The notes below the pieces were generated by a model that saw only the letters and a list, made by a program, of their open reading frames with translations, made no database searches and was not told the DNA's origin. Shown piece after piece: positions 1 to 7,786 of a DNA stretch of 64,000 nucleotides. Made by a program: the position numbers and the translations under genes. This DNA comes from QWHO01 sp021404945 (GTDB lineage: Bacteria; Vulcanimicrobiota; Xenobia; Xenobiales; QWHO01). Position 1 is the first letter of the stretch; each line of letters opens with the position of its first letter. The stretch covers positions 62,001 through 126,000 of the forward strand of contig CAUJEN010000062.1 in assembly GCA_963169765.1 (NCBI GenBank). Reading direction: 5' to 3'.

Positions 1-70
1 AGCCCGCCAGCAAGAGCAGCGCGGCCAGAGCGTTGAGAGAGGCGTTGACGGTGGGCAGCGAGCTGATCAC
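1..70 (-). CDS. DUF420 family membrane protein, N-terminal fragment
   Basis: Only the first 23 codons are inside the window; the gene runs off the left edge. It starts with GTG, whose last two bases form part of the TGA stop of the DUF2071 gene (GTGA overlap), so the two are translationally coupled. The peptide reads MISSLPTVNASLNALAALLL, which matches the opening of DUF420 (YozB-like) membrane proteins: a Leu-Pro-x-x-Asn-Ala-x-Leu-Asn stretch leading into the first transmembrane helix. Function of the family is unknown. The identification rests on a short segment. Confidence 0.6.
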   Translation of the reverse strand, partial: MISSLPTVNASLNALAALLLLAG

Positions 71-774
71 TGGTGCAGTCTCCCGCAGGGATAGACCGAG
101 ATGGCCGAGCCTTCCGCCATCACGACCGAATCGGGCTCACGAGCGTTGAGGAAGCTCCACTTGCTGCCGTAGAGCAGTCCCCAGTCGAGATCGAGGTGGT
201 GGCCGACCACCGGGTAAACCCGCCAGATCGGGTGATCCACCCGATAGACCAGGGTCTGGCCTTCGCTGGTCTTGCCAAAGCCCCAGCTGTGCTCTTTGAA
301 GTGGTGCTCGAGCGAGTCCGGGCCTGGCGTGAACAGGGTGTTGGCCCCGGTGGCCTGGATGGAGTGCTTTCTGCCCTGATAGCGCAGCTGATGCGAGAAT
401 TGGACCCGATCCCCCTGGCGGGTTGCCCGGCTGCGCATGGGAGCGGTGAAGTAGGGCTCGTTGTACACCCAGCGAGCGACGAAGGCCACCGCCGGGCGCG
501 GCACCAGCTCCTTGACGAACACCACGCCGCGCTGCTCGCCCCGGCGCACGTAGAAACGCAGGTTGATCTCCGGGAAGCGGGTGTGCAAGGGGATGGCCAG
601 CCCCAGCAAACGGACGGAGTCGAAGTCGAAGGCCACCAGGCTGATCCAGCCCTGGCTCGGGTCGGTCGTATCCAGCTCGAGCCCGGCGGGAAGGTGGGGG
701 GCCAGCACCTCGGCCGGCACCGGGAATTGAAACAGGGCCAGATTGATCCAGCGCGCGGTCAGGAAGGTACGCAT
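67..774 (-). CDS. DUF2071 family protein (YqjF-like)
   Basis: A 235-aa soluble protein of the DUF2071/COG2071 family. Family hallmarks are visible: an opening that places an aromatic W-x-N-L-x-L-F-Q-F-P-V segment before V-P-x-x-L-x-P-H-L-P-x-G-L-E-L-D, the middle N-L-R-F-Y-V segment, and the late H-P-x-W-R-V-Y-P region. No enzyme activity has been firmly assigned to the family. It is the second gene of a minus-strand operon: its ATG lies 16 nt inside the 3' end of rtcA and its stop overlaps the next start, so all three genes are probably cotranslated. Length is close to the family norm. Confidence 0.8.
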   Translation of the reverse strand: MRTFLTARWINLALFQFPVPAEVLAPHLPAGLELDTTDPSQGWISLVAFDFDSVRLLGLAIPLHTRFPEINLRFYVRRGEQRGVVFVKELVPRPAVAFVARWVYNEPYFTAPMRSRATRQGDRVQFSHQLRYQGRKHSIQATGANTLFTPGPDSLEHHFKEHSWGFGKTSEGQTLVYRVDHPIWRVYPVVGHHLDLDWGLLYGSKWSFLNAREPDSVVMAEGSAISVYPCGRLHQ

Positions 775-1769
775 GCCACCTCGTGGGCGGAGATCTCAAA
801 GCGAACCGGCAAGAACTGCTCCACGACGTAGGCGTTACCCCTGGCGTGGGGAGTCACCTGCTGGCAGGCGATGCGCCCGCCAAAGAGCCCCAGGAAGGGG
901 ATCAGGTTATCGGCCAGGTGCTCTTCCACCGGCTGGGGCCGGCTCAGGCGCTGCTTGAGCAGGCTGGCGGTCTTGCGGCCCACCTCCTCGGCGCTCAGGC
1001 CCTTGCGTCCGAGCTGGTCGGCTCCCACCCGCAGGGGCCAGGGGCCGCCGGGAGCCTCGCCCCACAGGGTGAGCACCGAGCCGGTCGAGCCCGTGCGATC
1101 GTATGCGGAGTCGATTTCCAGACCTGGCAACAGCTCGCGGGCTGCCTCCGCCTGCCGCTCGGCCACCCGGCGCCCGGCCAGGTCGTGGCTGGCCACCGAG
1201 CTGCCGTGCCAGCTCAGCTCGTGAGGATGCTCGAGCACCAGCGGGGGGAGCCGGGCGGGCTGGCCCCGGGCTGTCAGGCGCATTCGCCCGCCCCCTTTGG
1301 GGTGGAAACCGCGCCGCTCCAGGGTCAGCTCCACCTCACCCAGGAGCTGGTAGTAGGGCAAGAGCACGCGTGCAAGATAGTCCACCGGCGGCGCCCAGGC
1401 CACGTCGGTGCCCCCGATCAGCTCCAGCTCGACCGGCTCGAGCGAGGTCAACGACGGCAGCAGGACGGCCTGGGCGAGCAGTGTCACCGACCCGGCCGTG
1501 CCCACGTCGATCCGGTGCGACCCCGTAGCCTTGCGGGTGGGGATGAAAGTCAGCTCGGTCGACCCCTGGTGGGCTCCCTTCACATTGGCCCGGGTGAGCT
1601 GCTCGGCCAGCCGAACTCCAGCCAGGTGCTGAGCCTTCAGTCCGGGCGGGCTTCGCCGGGCCCGGATGTGCTTGATTCGGAACGGCTTGCCCGTGTGAGC
1701 GCTGAGGGCCAGGCAAGTGCGCAGGATCTGGCCCCCGCCCTCCTCAAGATGGCCTTCGATCTCGATCAC
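759..1769 (-). CDS. rtcA: RNA 3'-terminal phosphate cyclase
   Basis: RtcA converts RNA 3'-phosphate ends to 2',3'-cyclic phosphates using ATP, through an enzyme-AMP intermediate on a histidine. The 336-aa product shows the family landmarks in order: an E-G-G-G-Q-I-L-R motif near the N-terminus, P-G-L-K-A-Q-H, G-T-A-G-S-V-T-L-L, H-P-K-G-G-G, and near the C-terminus E-H-L-A-D-N-L-I-P with the histidine expected to be adenylylated. I chose the GTG at 1769 because it puts I-E-I-E-G-H at the N-terminus as in relatives; an upstream in-frame TTG at 1796 is less likely. No rtcB is nearby. It leads the DUF2071/DUF420 operon and is divergent from the MerR-CRP regulator. Confidence 0.9.
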   Translation of the reverse strand: MIEIEGHLEEGGGQILRTCLALSAHTGKPFRIKHIRARRSPPGLKAQHLAGVRLAEQLTRANVKGAHQGSTELTFIPTRKATGSHRIDVGTAGSVTLLAQAVLLPSLTSLEPVELELIGGTDVAWAPPVDYLARVLLPYYQLLGEVELTLERRGFHPKGGGRMRLTARGQPARLPPLVLEHPHELSWHGSSVASHDLAGRRVAERQAEAARELLPGLEIDSAYDRTGSTGSVLTLWGEAPGGPWPLRVGADQLGRKGLSAEEVGRKTASLLKQRLSRPQPVEEHLADNLIPFLGLFGGRIACQQVTPHARGNAYVVEQFLPVRFEISAHEVACVPS

Positions 1770-1999
1770 GTTCAAAACTTGGCAACCTCGGGGCAATCTC
1801 CTGGCAACGGCTCGCAGACATGCCGCTCACTCCGGGCTGGCATCATGAAGCCGTGGACAGAATGCCTTTTCACCTTCGACTGCGACAAGAAGGCGCGGCT
1901 GGACCCAGAAGGCTCTGGCCTGCAGGCCCGGGTCAGTCGCGCCCAGATCAGTCCCGGCACATGCGCGGGCAACTCCGCGCACACCCTCAAGCGCCAGGC

Positions 2000-2029
2000 T
2001 TGACTGCCATGGATATATTTGCCTATACT
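2000..2029 (+). promoter_or_regulatory. Promoter of the MerR-CRP regulator, predicted leaderless
   Basis: TTGACT at 2000-2005, an 18-nt spacer and TATACT at 2024-2029 form a near-consensus sigma-70-type promoter. The ATG of the regulator starts at 2036, six bases after the -10 box, where transcription would be expected to begin. No Shine-Dalgarno sequence lies in the remaining space. The rest of the 266-bp divergent region toward rtcA (1770-1999) shows no clear second promoter. Confidence 0.7.
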
Positions 2030-2035
2030 TGAGTC

Positions 2036-2917
2036 ATGCTCTCCGCCAGCCAGGCAGCCTCCCGGCTCGGCATCAGTCGAAGCACGCTGCTGCGCTGGTT
2101 TCGCGAGGGTCGCATCAGCCACGTGGGGCGCGACTTCCGGGGTTGGCGCACCTTCGCCGAGGAAGACCTGGTGCGCATCCAGCGCGAGCTGGGCGAGGTG
2201 GTCGTCCAGGCGGAGCCGCCCGAGGAGCGGCGCAGCCGGGCCCGCATGCGCGCTTACCTGAGGCGCGTGCCGGCTTTTCGCCACATGAGCGAGGCCGTGA
2301 TCGACGAGCTGGCTCGTTGCGCCCGCTTCCTGGGCCTGCTCGGCGGACAGCGCCTGTTCGGGCCGGGCGACCGGACCCAGGGCCTGCTCATCCTGGTCAA
2401 AGGCAGAGTGCGCATCTCGCGGGTCGCCCACGACGGTCGCGAGCAAGTGCTGGCTGTAGCCACGCCCTACCAGACCCTGGGCGAGACCGTGCTCTTTAAC
2501 CCGGACGAGCGACACGGCTCCTACGCCACCTGCCTGGAGAGCTCGACCGTGATGGTGCTGCCGCTGACCCGGGTGCGCCAGCTCACGCGCCAGCACTCCG
2601 AGCTGGCCCTCAGCTTTCTGGCGGCTTTCAGCCAGCGTATCCAGGGCCTGGAGGACCGGGTGGAGGAGCTGGCCTTTCTCAACCTCGACCAGCGCCTGGC
2701 CCGCACCCTGCTCGAGTGGGCCCGCGAACGCGGCCAGGAGAGCCCCCGGGGCATCGTGCTCGAGCTGGGCATGTCCACCGCCGAGCTGGCCTCGCTGCTC
2801 GGCGGTGCCCGCGAGAGCGTGAGCCGCGCCCTCATCCGCCTGGCCAAGGATGGAATGCTCGAGCGGCACGGCCAGACCCTGACCCTGCTCGACCCCGAGG
2901 CGCTGGGCAAGGTCTGA
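2036..2917 (+). CDS. Transcriptional regulator: MerR-type HTH fused to CRP/FNR-like protein
   Basis: A 293-aa protein with two different DNA-binding modules. Residues 1-55 look like a MerR-type helix-turn-helix with wing (A-S-R-L-G-I-S-R-S-T-L-L-R-W-F, then G-W-R-T-F-A-E-E-D-L). About residues 80-190 resemble a cyclic-nucleotide-binding beta-roll (F-G-P-G-D, a G-E-T-V-L-F segment). Residues about 218-290 resemble the Crp-type winged helix (M-S-T-A-E-L-A-S-L-L-G-G-A-R-E-S-V-S-R-A-L). The Arg-Ser pair that contacts cAMP in E. coli CRP is not clearly kept (E-R-H-G-S-Y here), so the ligand is unknown. No cysteine cluster for an FNR-type iron-sulfur centre is present. Divergent from rtcA, which it may control (inference). 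Confidence 0.85.
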   Translation: MLSASQAASRLGISRSTLLRWFREGRISHVGRDFRGWRTFAEEDLVRIQRELGEVVVQAEPPEERRSRARMRAYLRRVPAFRHMSEAVIDELARCARFLGLLGGQRLFGPGDRTQGLLILVKGRVRISRVAHDGREQVLAVATPYQTLGETVLFNPDERHGSYATCLESSTVMVLPLTRVRQLTRQHSELALSFLAAFSQRIQGLEDRVEELAFLNLDQRLARTLLEWARERGQESPRGIVLELGMSTAELASLLGGARESVSRALIRLAKDGMLERHGQTLTLLDPEALGKV

Positions 2918-2960
2918 GCCAAAAATCCGGTATCGAGTCACTGCTCCCCCTCGGAAGGTT

Positions 2961-2969
2961 TGCTAGACT
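2961..2969 (+). promoter_or_regulatory. Extended -10 promoter of the ferredoxin operon
   Basis: TG-C-TAGACT (TG at 2961-2962, hexamer 2964-2969) fits an extended -10 element. There is no convincing -35 at 17-18 nt. It would give a leader of about 44 nt containing the ferredoxin Shine-Dalgarno GAGGAG at 3007-3012. Confidence 0.4.
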
Positions 2970-3019
2970 GCGCACAGAATCGCGGGCAAGCTCAGCCCAA
3001 TGACACGAGGAGTAAGTCA

Positions 3020-3259
3020 ATGACCCACATTATCGCCGAGCCCTGCAAGGGAGTGAAGGATGCCGCTTGTGTGGAGGTCTGTCCGGTGGACTGCATCCAC
3101 ACCAACGAGAGCGCGGAAATGTACTACATTCATCCCGACGAGTGTATCGACTGCGGGGCCTGCGTGGCGGTCTGTCCGGTGGAAGCCATCTATCCTGAGG
3201 AAGACCTGCCCGAGAACTGGAAGAGCTACATCCAGGTCAACGCCGACTTCTTCAAGTAG
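3020..3259 (+). CDS. Ferredoxin, 7Fe (3Fe-4S/4Fe-4S) type
   Basis: A 79-aa electron-transfer protein. The ATG at 3020 is preceded at a good distance by GAGGAG. The N-terminal cysteine pattern is C-x7-C-x3-C-P with a further Cys four residues on, and the second half carries C-I-D-C-G-A-C-V-A-V-C-P. This is the FdxA-type arrangement in which one cluster is 3Fe-4S and the other 4Fe-4S. The short acidic C-terminus is also usual. It probably leads a unit with the MBL-fold protein and the carboxylase subunit; its redox partner cannot be read from the context. Confidence 0.9.
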   Translation: MTHIIAEPCKGVKDAACVEVCPVDCIHTNESAEMYYIHPDECIDCGACVAVCPVEAIYPEEDLPENWKSYIQVNADFFK

Positions 3260-3298
3260 CCAGGGTTTCAGGCTGTCGGCGGAAAACGTCCCTGCCCT

Positions 3299-3943
3299 AT
3301 GCGGCTGGAATACTACGCTCACGCCTGCTTTGCGTTTACCGACCGGCGGGGAAAGCGCATCCTGATCGATCCCTACGGTCCTGAGGTCGGCTACAAGCCG
3401 CCTGAGCGGTCGGCCGAGGTGACCGTGATCAGCCACGATCACTTCGACCACAACCACCTGTCGGCCGTTGTGGGACCCACCCAGGTGGTGCGTTTTCCGC
3501 GCCAGGTCGAAGGATTCAACTTCCGGTCGCTGTTGCTCGACCACGATCGTGAGGGCGGAGCCCTCTACGGCAAGGTGCGCGCCTTCTGCTGGGAGATGGA
3601 CGGCCTGCGATTGTGCCACCTGAGTGACCTGGGGCGATTGCTCACGGCTGAGGAGAAGCAGGAGATCGGCCCGCTGGACGTGCTGATGCTGCCCTGCGGA
3701 GGGGGAGGCTACACCCTGTGCTCGGGCTGGGCCCGCCAGCTGGTGGGCGAGCTCGAGCCGCGCTGGGCGCTGCCCATGCACTATCGCACGCCTTTCCTCA
3801 ACCGGGAGATGTTCCCCGAGCTCGAGCCCGTCAAAGCCTTTCTGAACGGTTCCCTGCCGGTTCACTCCAGCTCCGAGTCGGCCATCGAGCTCAACCCCAC
3901 GCCCGGTCCGACCGAGATTCTGCACCTGGCTCACAGGTTCTGA
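3299..3943 (+). CDS. MBL-fold metal-dependent hydrolase (UlaG/DUF-type)
   Basis: A 214-aa metallo-beta-lactamase-fold protein. The H-D-H-F-D-H motif at about residues 45-50 matches the H-x-H-x-D-H metal site. Further metal ligands are probably in H-L-S-D-L-G (near 103) and M-H-Y-R-T (near 161). The short UlaG-like layout, opening with M-R-L-E-Y-Y-A-H-A-C-F and an I-L-I-D-P segment, resembles the L-ascorbate-6-phosphate lactonase-like group, but the substrate cannot be assigned. It lies 39 nt after the ferredoxin and 11 nt before the carboxylase subunit, all on the plus strand. Confidence 0.8.
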   Translation: MRLEYYAHACFAFTDRRGKRILIDPYGPEVGYKPPERSAEVTVISHDHFDHNHLSAVVGPTQVVRFPRQVEGFNFRSLLLDHDREGGALYGKVRAFCWEMDGLRLCHLSDLGRLLTAEEKQEIGPLDVLMLPCGGGGYTLCSGWARQLVGELEPRWALPMHYRTPFLNREMFPELEPVKAFLNGSLPVHSSSESAIELNPTPGPTEILHLAHRF

Positions 3944-3954
3944 CGGAGGTTTTC

Positions 3955-5529
3955 ATGCCCAAGATCGCTCCCCGCGTGCCCACGATGAAAGAGAAGGTCG
4001 ACCGCCTGGCCCGGGGTCGGGCCGAGGCACTGGCCGGGGGCGGTCCCAAGAAGGTGGCTGCCCAGCACGCCAAGGGCAAGCGCACCGCCCGCGAGCGGAT
4101 GGAGGCCCTGCTCGACCCGGGCACCTTCCGCGAGCTGGATATGTTCGTCACCCACAACTGCCACGATTTTGACATGGCCGACAAGAAGTTCCCCGGGGAT
4201 GGCGTGGTCACGGGCTACGGGCGCATCGAGGGCCGGTTGGTCTACTGCTTTGCCCAGGATTTCACCGTGTTCGGGGGCAGCCTGGGCGAGATGCACGCCA
4301 ACAAGATCTGCAAGGTGATGGATCTGGCCGTGCAGAACGGGGCCCCGGTTATCGGCCTGAACGACTCGGGTGGAGCCCGTATTCAAGAAGGCGTGGTCTC
4401 GCTGGGTGGTTACGCCGAGATCTTCTACCGAAACACCCTGGCCTCGGGGGTAGTGCCTCAGATCTCGGCAGTGCTCGGCCCCTGCGCCGGGGGCGCGGTT
4501 TACTCGCCGGCCATCACCGACTTCATCGTCATGGTCGAGGAGACGGCCCATATGTTCATCACCGGGCCGGACGTGATCAAGACCGTGACCAACGAGGAGG
4601 TGACCTTCGAGCAGCTCGGAGGAGCCCACACCCACGCCGCCACCTCGGGAGTGGCCCACTTCACGGTGGCCAGCGAGGCCGACTGCATGGCTCTCATCCG
4701 CGACCTGATGAGCTACCTGCCGGCCCACAACCGGGCCGAGCCCCCCCGCCTCAGGCCCAGCGACGATCCGCGCCGCAGCTGCGAGGATCTCGAGAGCATC
4801 GTGCCCGTCAATCCCAACAAGCCTTATGACGTGCGTGAGGTGATCTACCAGATCGCCGATCACGGCCAGTTCCTGGAAGTCCACCGCGAATTCGCCCAGA
4901 ACATCGTCGTGGGTTTTGCCCGACTCGACGGCCGCTCGGTGGGAGTTGTGGCCAACAACCCGCAGGTGCTGGCCGGAGTGCTGGACATCAACGCGTCCCT
5001 CAAGGGCGCCCGTTTCGTGCGTTTCTGCGATGCTTTCAACATCCCGCTCGTCACGCTGGTGGACGTGCCCGGCTTTCTTCCGGGCACCCAGCAAGAGTAC
5101 GGGGGGATCATCAAGCACGGGGCCAAGCTGCTTTACGCTTTTTGCGAAGCCACCGTGCCCAAGTTGACGGTGATCCTGCGCAAGGCTTACGGCGGGGCCT
5201 ACGACGTGATGTGCTCCAAGCACATCCGGGCGGATGTCAACCTGGCCTGGCCCACGGCCGAGATCGCCGTGATGGGGCCGGCGGGAGCCATCAACATCAT
5301 CTTCCGCCAGGAGCTGGAGAAGGCTGAAGACGTCGAATCGCGCCGCCAGGAGCTGACCGAGGAGTATGCCGAGCGCTTCGCCTCACCCTACGTGGCCGCC
5401 TCGCGAGGTTATGTGGACGATGTCATCATGCCGAAGAACACCCGCTGGCGCCTGATCGAGGCACTGGACACGCTGTCGGGCAAGCGCGCCACCCGTCCCG
5501 ACCGAAAGCACGGGAACATTCCGCTCTAA
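3955..5529 (+). CDS. Acyl-CoA carboxylase carboxyltransferase (beta) subunit, propionyl-CoA/methylmalonyl-CoA type
   Basis: A 524-aa carboxyltransferase of the PccB/MmdA family, which moves a carboxyl group between carboxybiotin and an acyl-CoA such as propionyl-CoA. The start ATG at 3955 has GGAGG at 3945-3949. Both crotonase-like halves are complete: the N-half has L-N-D-S-G-G-A-R-I-Q-E-G and G-P-C-A-G-G-A-V-Y, the C-half has D-V-P-G-F-L-P-G and R-K-A-Y-G-G-A-Y. The C-terminus H-G-N-I-P-L is typical of the family. The only biotin carboxylase and biotin carrier genes in the window are in the 25-28 kb operon, next to a different beta subunit. Confidence 0.9.
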   Translation: MPKIAPRVPTMKEKVDRLARGRAEALAGGGPKKVAAQHAKGKRTARERMEALLDPGTFRELDMFVTHNCHDFDMADKKFPGDGVVTGYGRIEGRLVYCFAQDFTVFGGSLGEMHANKICKVMDLAVQNGAPVIGLNDSGGARIQEGVVSLGGYAEIFYRNTLASGVVPQISAVLGPCAGGAVYSPAITDFIVMVEETAHMFITGPDVIKTVTNEEVTFEQLGGAHTHAATSGVAHFTVASEADCMALIRDLMSYLPAHNRAEPPRLRPSDDPRRSCEDLESIVPVNPNKPYDVREVIYQIADHGQFLEVHREFAQNIVVGFARLDGRSVGVVANNPQVLAGVLDINASLKGARFVRFCDAFNIPLVTLVDVPGFLPGTQQEYGGIIKHGAKLLYAFCEATVPKLTVILRKAYGGAYDVMCSKHIRADVNLAWPTAEIAVMGPAGAINIIFRQELEKAEDVESRRQELTEEYAERFASPYVAASRGYVDDVIMPKNTRWRLIEALDTLSGKRATRPDRKHGNIPL

Positions 5530-5601
5530 ACTTCGTCGGGCGATGCGACGAAGTCCAACCTGTTGAGAATTCATCGCACAGTCTATGCGAGGGAGTTTAA
5601 G
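5526..5601. repeat. Family A intergenic repeat, copy 1 (probable bidirectional terminator)
   Basis: About 76 bp between two convergent genes, similar along its length to the element at 30138-30214 read on the other strand. Shared blocks are the edge CTTCGTCG and the internal AGAATTCATCGCA. This copy contains a perfect 9-bp hairpin, ACTTCGTCG at 5530-5538 and CGACGAAGT at 5546-5554 with a 7-nt loop. The TAA stop of the carboxylase gene lies at its left end and the TAG stop of the enoyl-CoA hydratase lies inside its right end, so the last hydratase codons are made of repeat sequence. Confidence 0.6.
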
Positions 5602-6368
5602 CTCTGCCAGCTCGGCTTGCGTTTCTCCAAGAATGCTGCCAGCCCCTCGCGGCCTTCCTCGGCGGCCCGGGCGGCGGCAGTTTGCTCGGCGGTGTACTCG
5701 GCCTGTTGCTCGGGGGGCAGGCCGGCCACCTGGCGCACCAGCTCCTTGGTGCGGGCCTGAGCCCCCGGGGCGCTGGCCAGCAAGCTCTGAACCACTTTGT
5801 CCAGCTCGCCGTCCAGGTCTTCGGACACCGCGTGCAACATCCCGATGCGCAGGGCCTCCTCGGCACCGAAGCGCTCTCCAGTGAGGAACCGGGCCCGAGC
5901 CTGGGAGATGCCCAGCTTGCGGATCACAAACGGGCTGATGACGGCCGGGATGATGCCCAGTCGCACCTCGGTAAAGCCGAAGCGGGCGTCGGGCGAGGCC
6001 ACCGCCAGGTCCGCCGCGCATACCAGCCCGCTGCCACCTCCCAGAGCGGCGCCCTGGACGCGAGCCACCACCGGCTTGGGACAGCGGTCGATGGACTCGA
6101 ACAGAGCAGCCATGGCTCTTCCGGTGGTGCGGTTCTCGTCCCAGGTGGCGTGGGCCTGGGCCTTCATCCATTCCACGTCCGCCCCGGCCGAGAAATGCTT
6201 GCCCTTGCCGGCCAGGACGATGACCCGCACCTGCGGGTCTTCAGAGAGCTGCCCGAAGAGTCGAGAGAGCTCGTCGATCAGTACCAGGTTGAAAGCGTTG
6301 TGGTTCTCGGGGCGATTCATCTCCAGCCGGGCCACGGGCCCGAGCCGGCTTAACTCGATTGTCTGCAT
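5583..6368 (-). CDS. Enoyl-CoA hydratase/isomerase (crotonase) family protein
   Basis: A 261-aa crotonase-fold protein. The ATG at 6368 gives the normal crotonase opening (M-Q-T-I-E-L); a longer reading frame to 6419 adds an unrelated tail. Visible landmarks are N-R-P-E-N-H-N-A-F-N, the oxyanion-hole segment G-K-G-K-H-F-S-A-G-A-D near residue 65, and A-L-G-G-G-S-G-L-V-C-A-A-D. The second active-site loop carries F-T-E-V-R-L-G-I-I-P-A, giving a glutamate where hydratases need one. It could be a methylglutaconyl-CoA hydratase for the leucine pathway whose carboxylase lies near 25 kb, but the substrate is unproven. It converges on the carboxylase gene across a family A repeat. Confidence 0.85.
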   Translation of the reverse strand: MQTIELSRLGPVARLEMNRPENHNAFNLVLIDELSRLFGQLSEDPQVRVIVLAGKGKHFSAGADVEWMKAQAHATWDENRTTGRAMAALFESIDRCPKPVVARVQGAALGGGSGLVCAADLAVASPDARFGFTEVRLGIIPAVISPFVIRKLGISQARARFLTGERFGAEEALRIGMLHAVSEDLDGELDKVVQSLLASAPGAQARTKELVRQVAGLPPEQQAEYTAEQTAAARAAEEGREGLAAFLEKRKPSWQSLNSLA

Positions 6369-6481
6369 GGGCGGCGCCTTTGACGCGCAAGTTCCCGGCC
6401 CTGCCGAAATCGAGAGCAAGCAGGGCTGCCCGCGGCGAGAACAGAATGCTCTTCGTTCCTAGAACCCAGGAAGGCAGCTTC

Positions 6482-7786
6482 ATGCGGACTCGACGCAACT
6501 ACGGGATCCTGGTCGGGGGTGGCCCTGCTCCCGGCATCAACTCGGTGATCAGCTCGGTCACCATCGAAGTGATCAAGCGGGGTCACTCGGTCATCGGCTT
6601 CTATGATGGCTTTCGCCATCTCATGAACGGCGATACCAAGATCGAGTTCCTCACCCTGCCCAAGATCAGTCGCATCCACCGTCTGGGAGGCAGCATCCTG
6701 CACACCAGCCGGGCCAATCCCACTCGCGAGGAGGACAAGCTTCGCACCACCGTCGAGACCCTGCGCAACCTGGAGATCACCCACCTGGTGACCATCGGCG
6801 GGGACGACACGCTGTTCTCGGCCACCCGCATCTCGGAGTATTCGCGCAAGTACCTCGGGCATGAGCTTCACTTTGCCCACGTCCCCAAGACCATCGACAA
6901 CGATCTGCCCCTGCCCGCCGGCATTCCAACCTTCGGCTTTGAGTCGGCCCGCTCGGAAGGGGCTGCGATCGTGGGAACGCTGTATACCGACGCTCGCAGC
7001 ACCGGACGCTGGTTCATCGTGGTGGCCATGGGCCGCAAGACGGGCCACCTGGCGCTGGGCATCGGAAAGTCTGCTTCTGCCACCATCACGCTGATCCCCG
7101 AGGAGTTCGAGCTGGGCAATCGCATCTCGGTGAGCGTCATCGTGGATACCATCGCCGGCTCGATCATCAAGCGCCTGGCCCTGGGCCGGCCTCACGGGGT
7201 GGCCATCGTGGCCGAGGGATTCATGGAGTTCGTGCCCCCCGAGGAGATCAAGAAGATCATTCCCTTCAACCAGGACCTCGAGCGCGACGAGCACGGCCAT
7301 CTGCGACTGGCAGAGCTCAACTTCTCAGACATTGTGAAATACGCGGTGCGCCGCCGGCTGGAAGAGTTCGGCATCAAGCTGACCATCGTGGACCAGGAGC
7401 TGGGCTACGAGCTTCGCTCGGTGGAGCCTTGCGCCTACGACATCGACTACACGCGCAACCTTGGTTACGGGGCCGTGGACTTCCTCGAGAGCGGCGGCAG
7501 CAACGCCATGATCACCATCCAGGGCGACCGCATCGTGCCGATGACCTTCGAGGAGTTGCTCGACCCCGAGACCAATCGGGTTCGGGTCCGCAAGGTGGAT
7601 GTGAGCTCTCTCAGCTTCAAGATCGCCCGCGAGTACATGATCCGCCTCAACCGGGCCGACTTTGAGGATCCGGACAAGCTGGCCCTGCTGGCGAGCACGG
7701 CCAAGGTCTCGCCCGAGCGCTTCCGCTCGGAGTTCGAGCACGTGCTCAGCGAGCTTGACCGGGTGACTCCGGCTGGCGTGAGCTGA
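6482..7786 (+). CDS. pfp: Pyrophosphate-dependent 6-phosphofructokinase
   Basis: A 434-aa phosphofructokinase that interconverts fructose 6-phosphate and fructose 1,6-bisphosphate. The start ATG at 6482 follows AGGAAGG and puts the nucleotide-loop motif G-G-G-P-A-P-G-I-N near the N-terminus. Two diagnostic positions point to PPi rather than ATP as donor: G-G-D-D-T (ATP enzymes have G-G-D-G-S) and P-K-T-I-D-N-D (ATP enzymes have P-G-T-I-D-N-D). The M-G-R-K-T-G-H-L-A substrate loop is present. The length fits the group that includes short PPi-PFKs rather than the 550-aa plant-like type. Its 3' end overlaps the convergent glycosyltransferase gene by 41 nt. Confidence 0.9.
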   Translation: MRTRRNYGILVGGGPAPGINSVISSVTIEVIKRGHSVIGFYDGFRHLMNGDTKIEFLTLPKISRIHRLGGSILHTSRANPTREEDKLRTTVETLRNLEITHLVTIGGDDTLFSATRISEYSRKYLGHELHFAHVPKTIDNDLPLPAGIPTFGFESARSEGAAIVGTLYTDARSTGRWFIVVAMGRKTGHLALGIGKSASATITLIPEEFELGNRISVSVIVDTIAGSIIKRLALGRPHGVAIVAEGFMEFVPPEEIKKIIPFNQDLERDEHGHLRLAELNFSDIVKYAVRRRLEEFGIKLTIVDQELGYELRSVEPCAYDIDYTRNLGYGAVDFLESGGSNAMITIQGDRIVPMTFEELLDPETNRVRVRKVDVSSLSFKIAREYMIRLNRADFEDPDKLALLASTAKVSPERFRSEFEHVLSELDRVTPAGVS

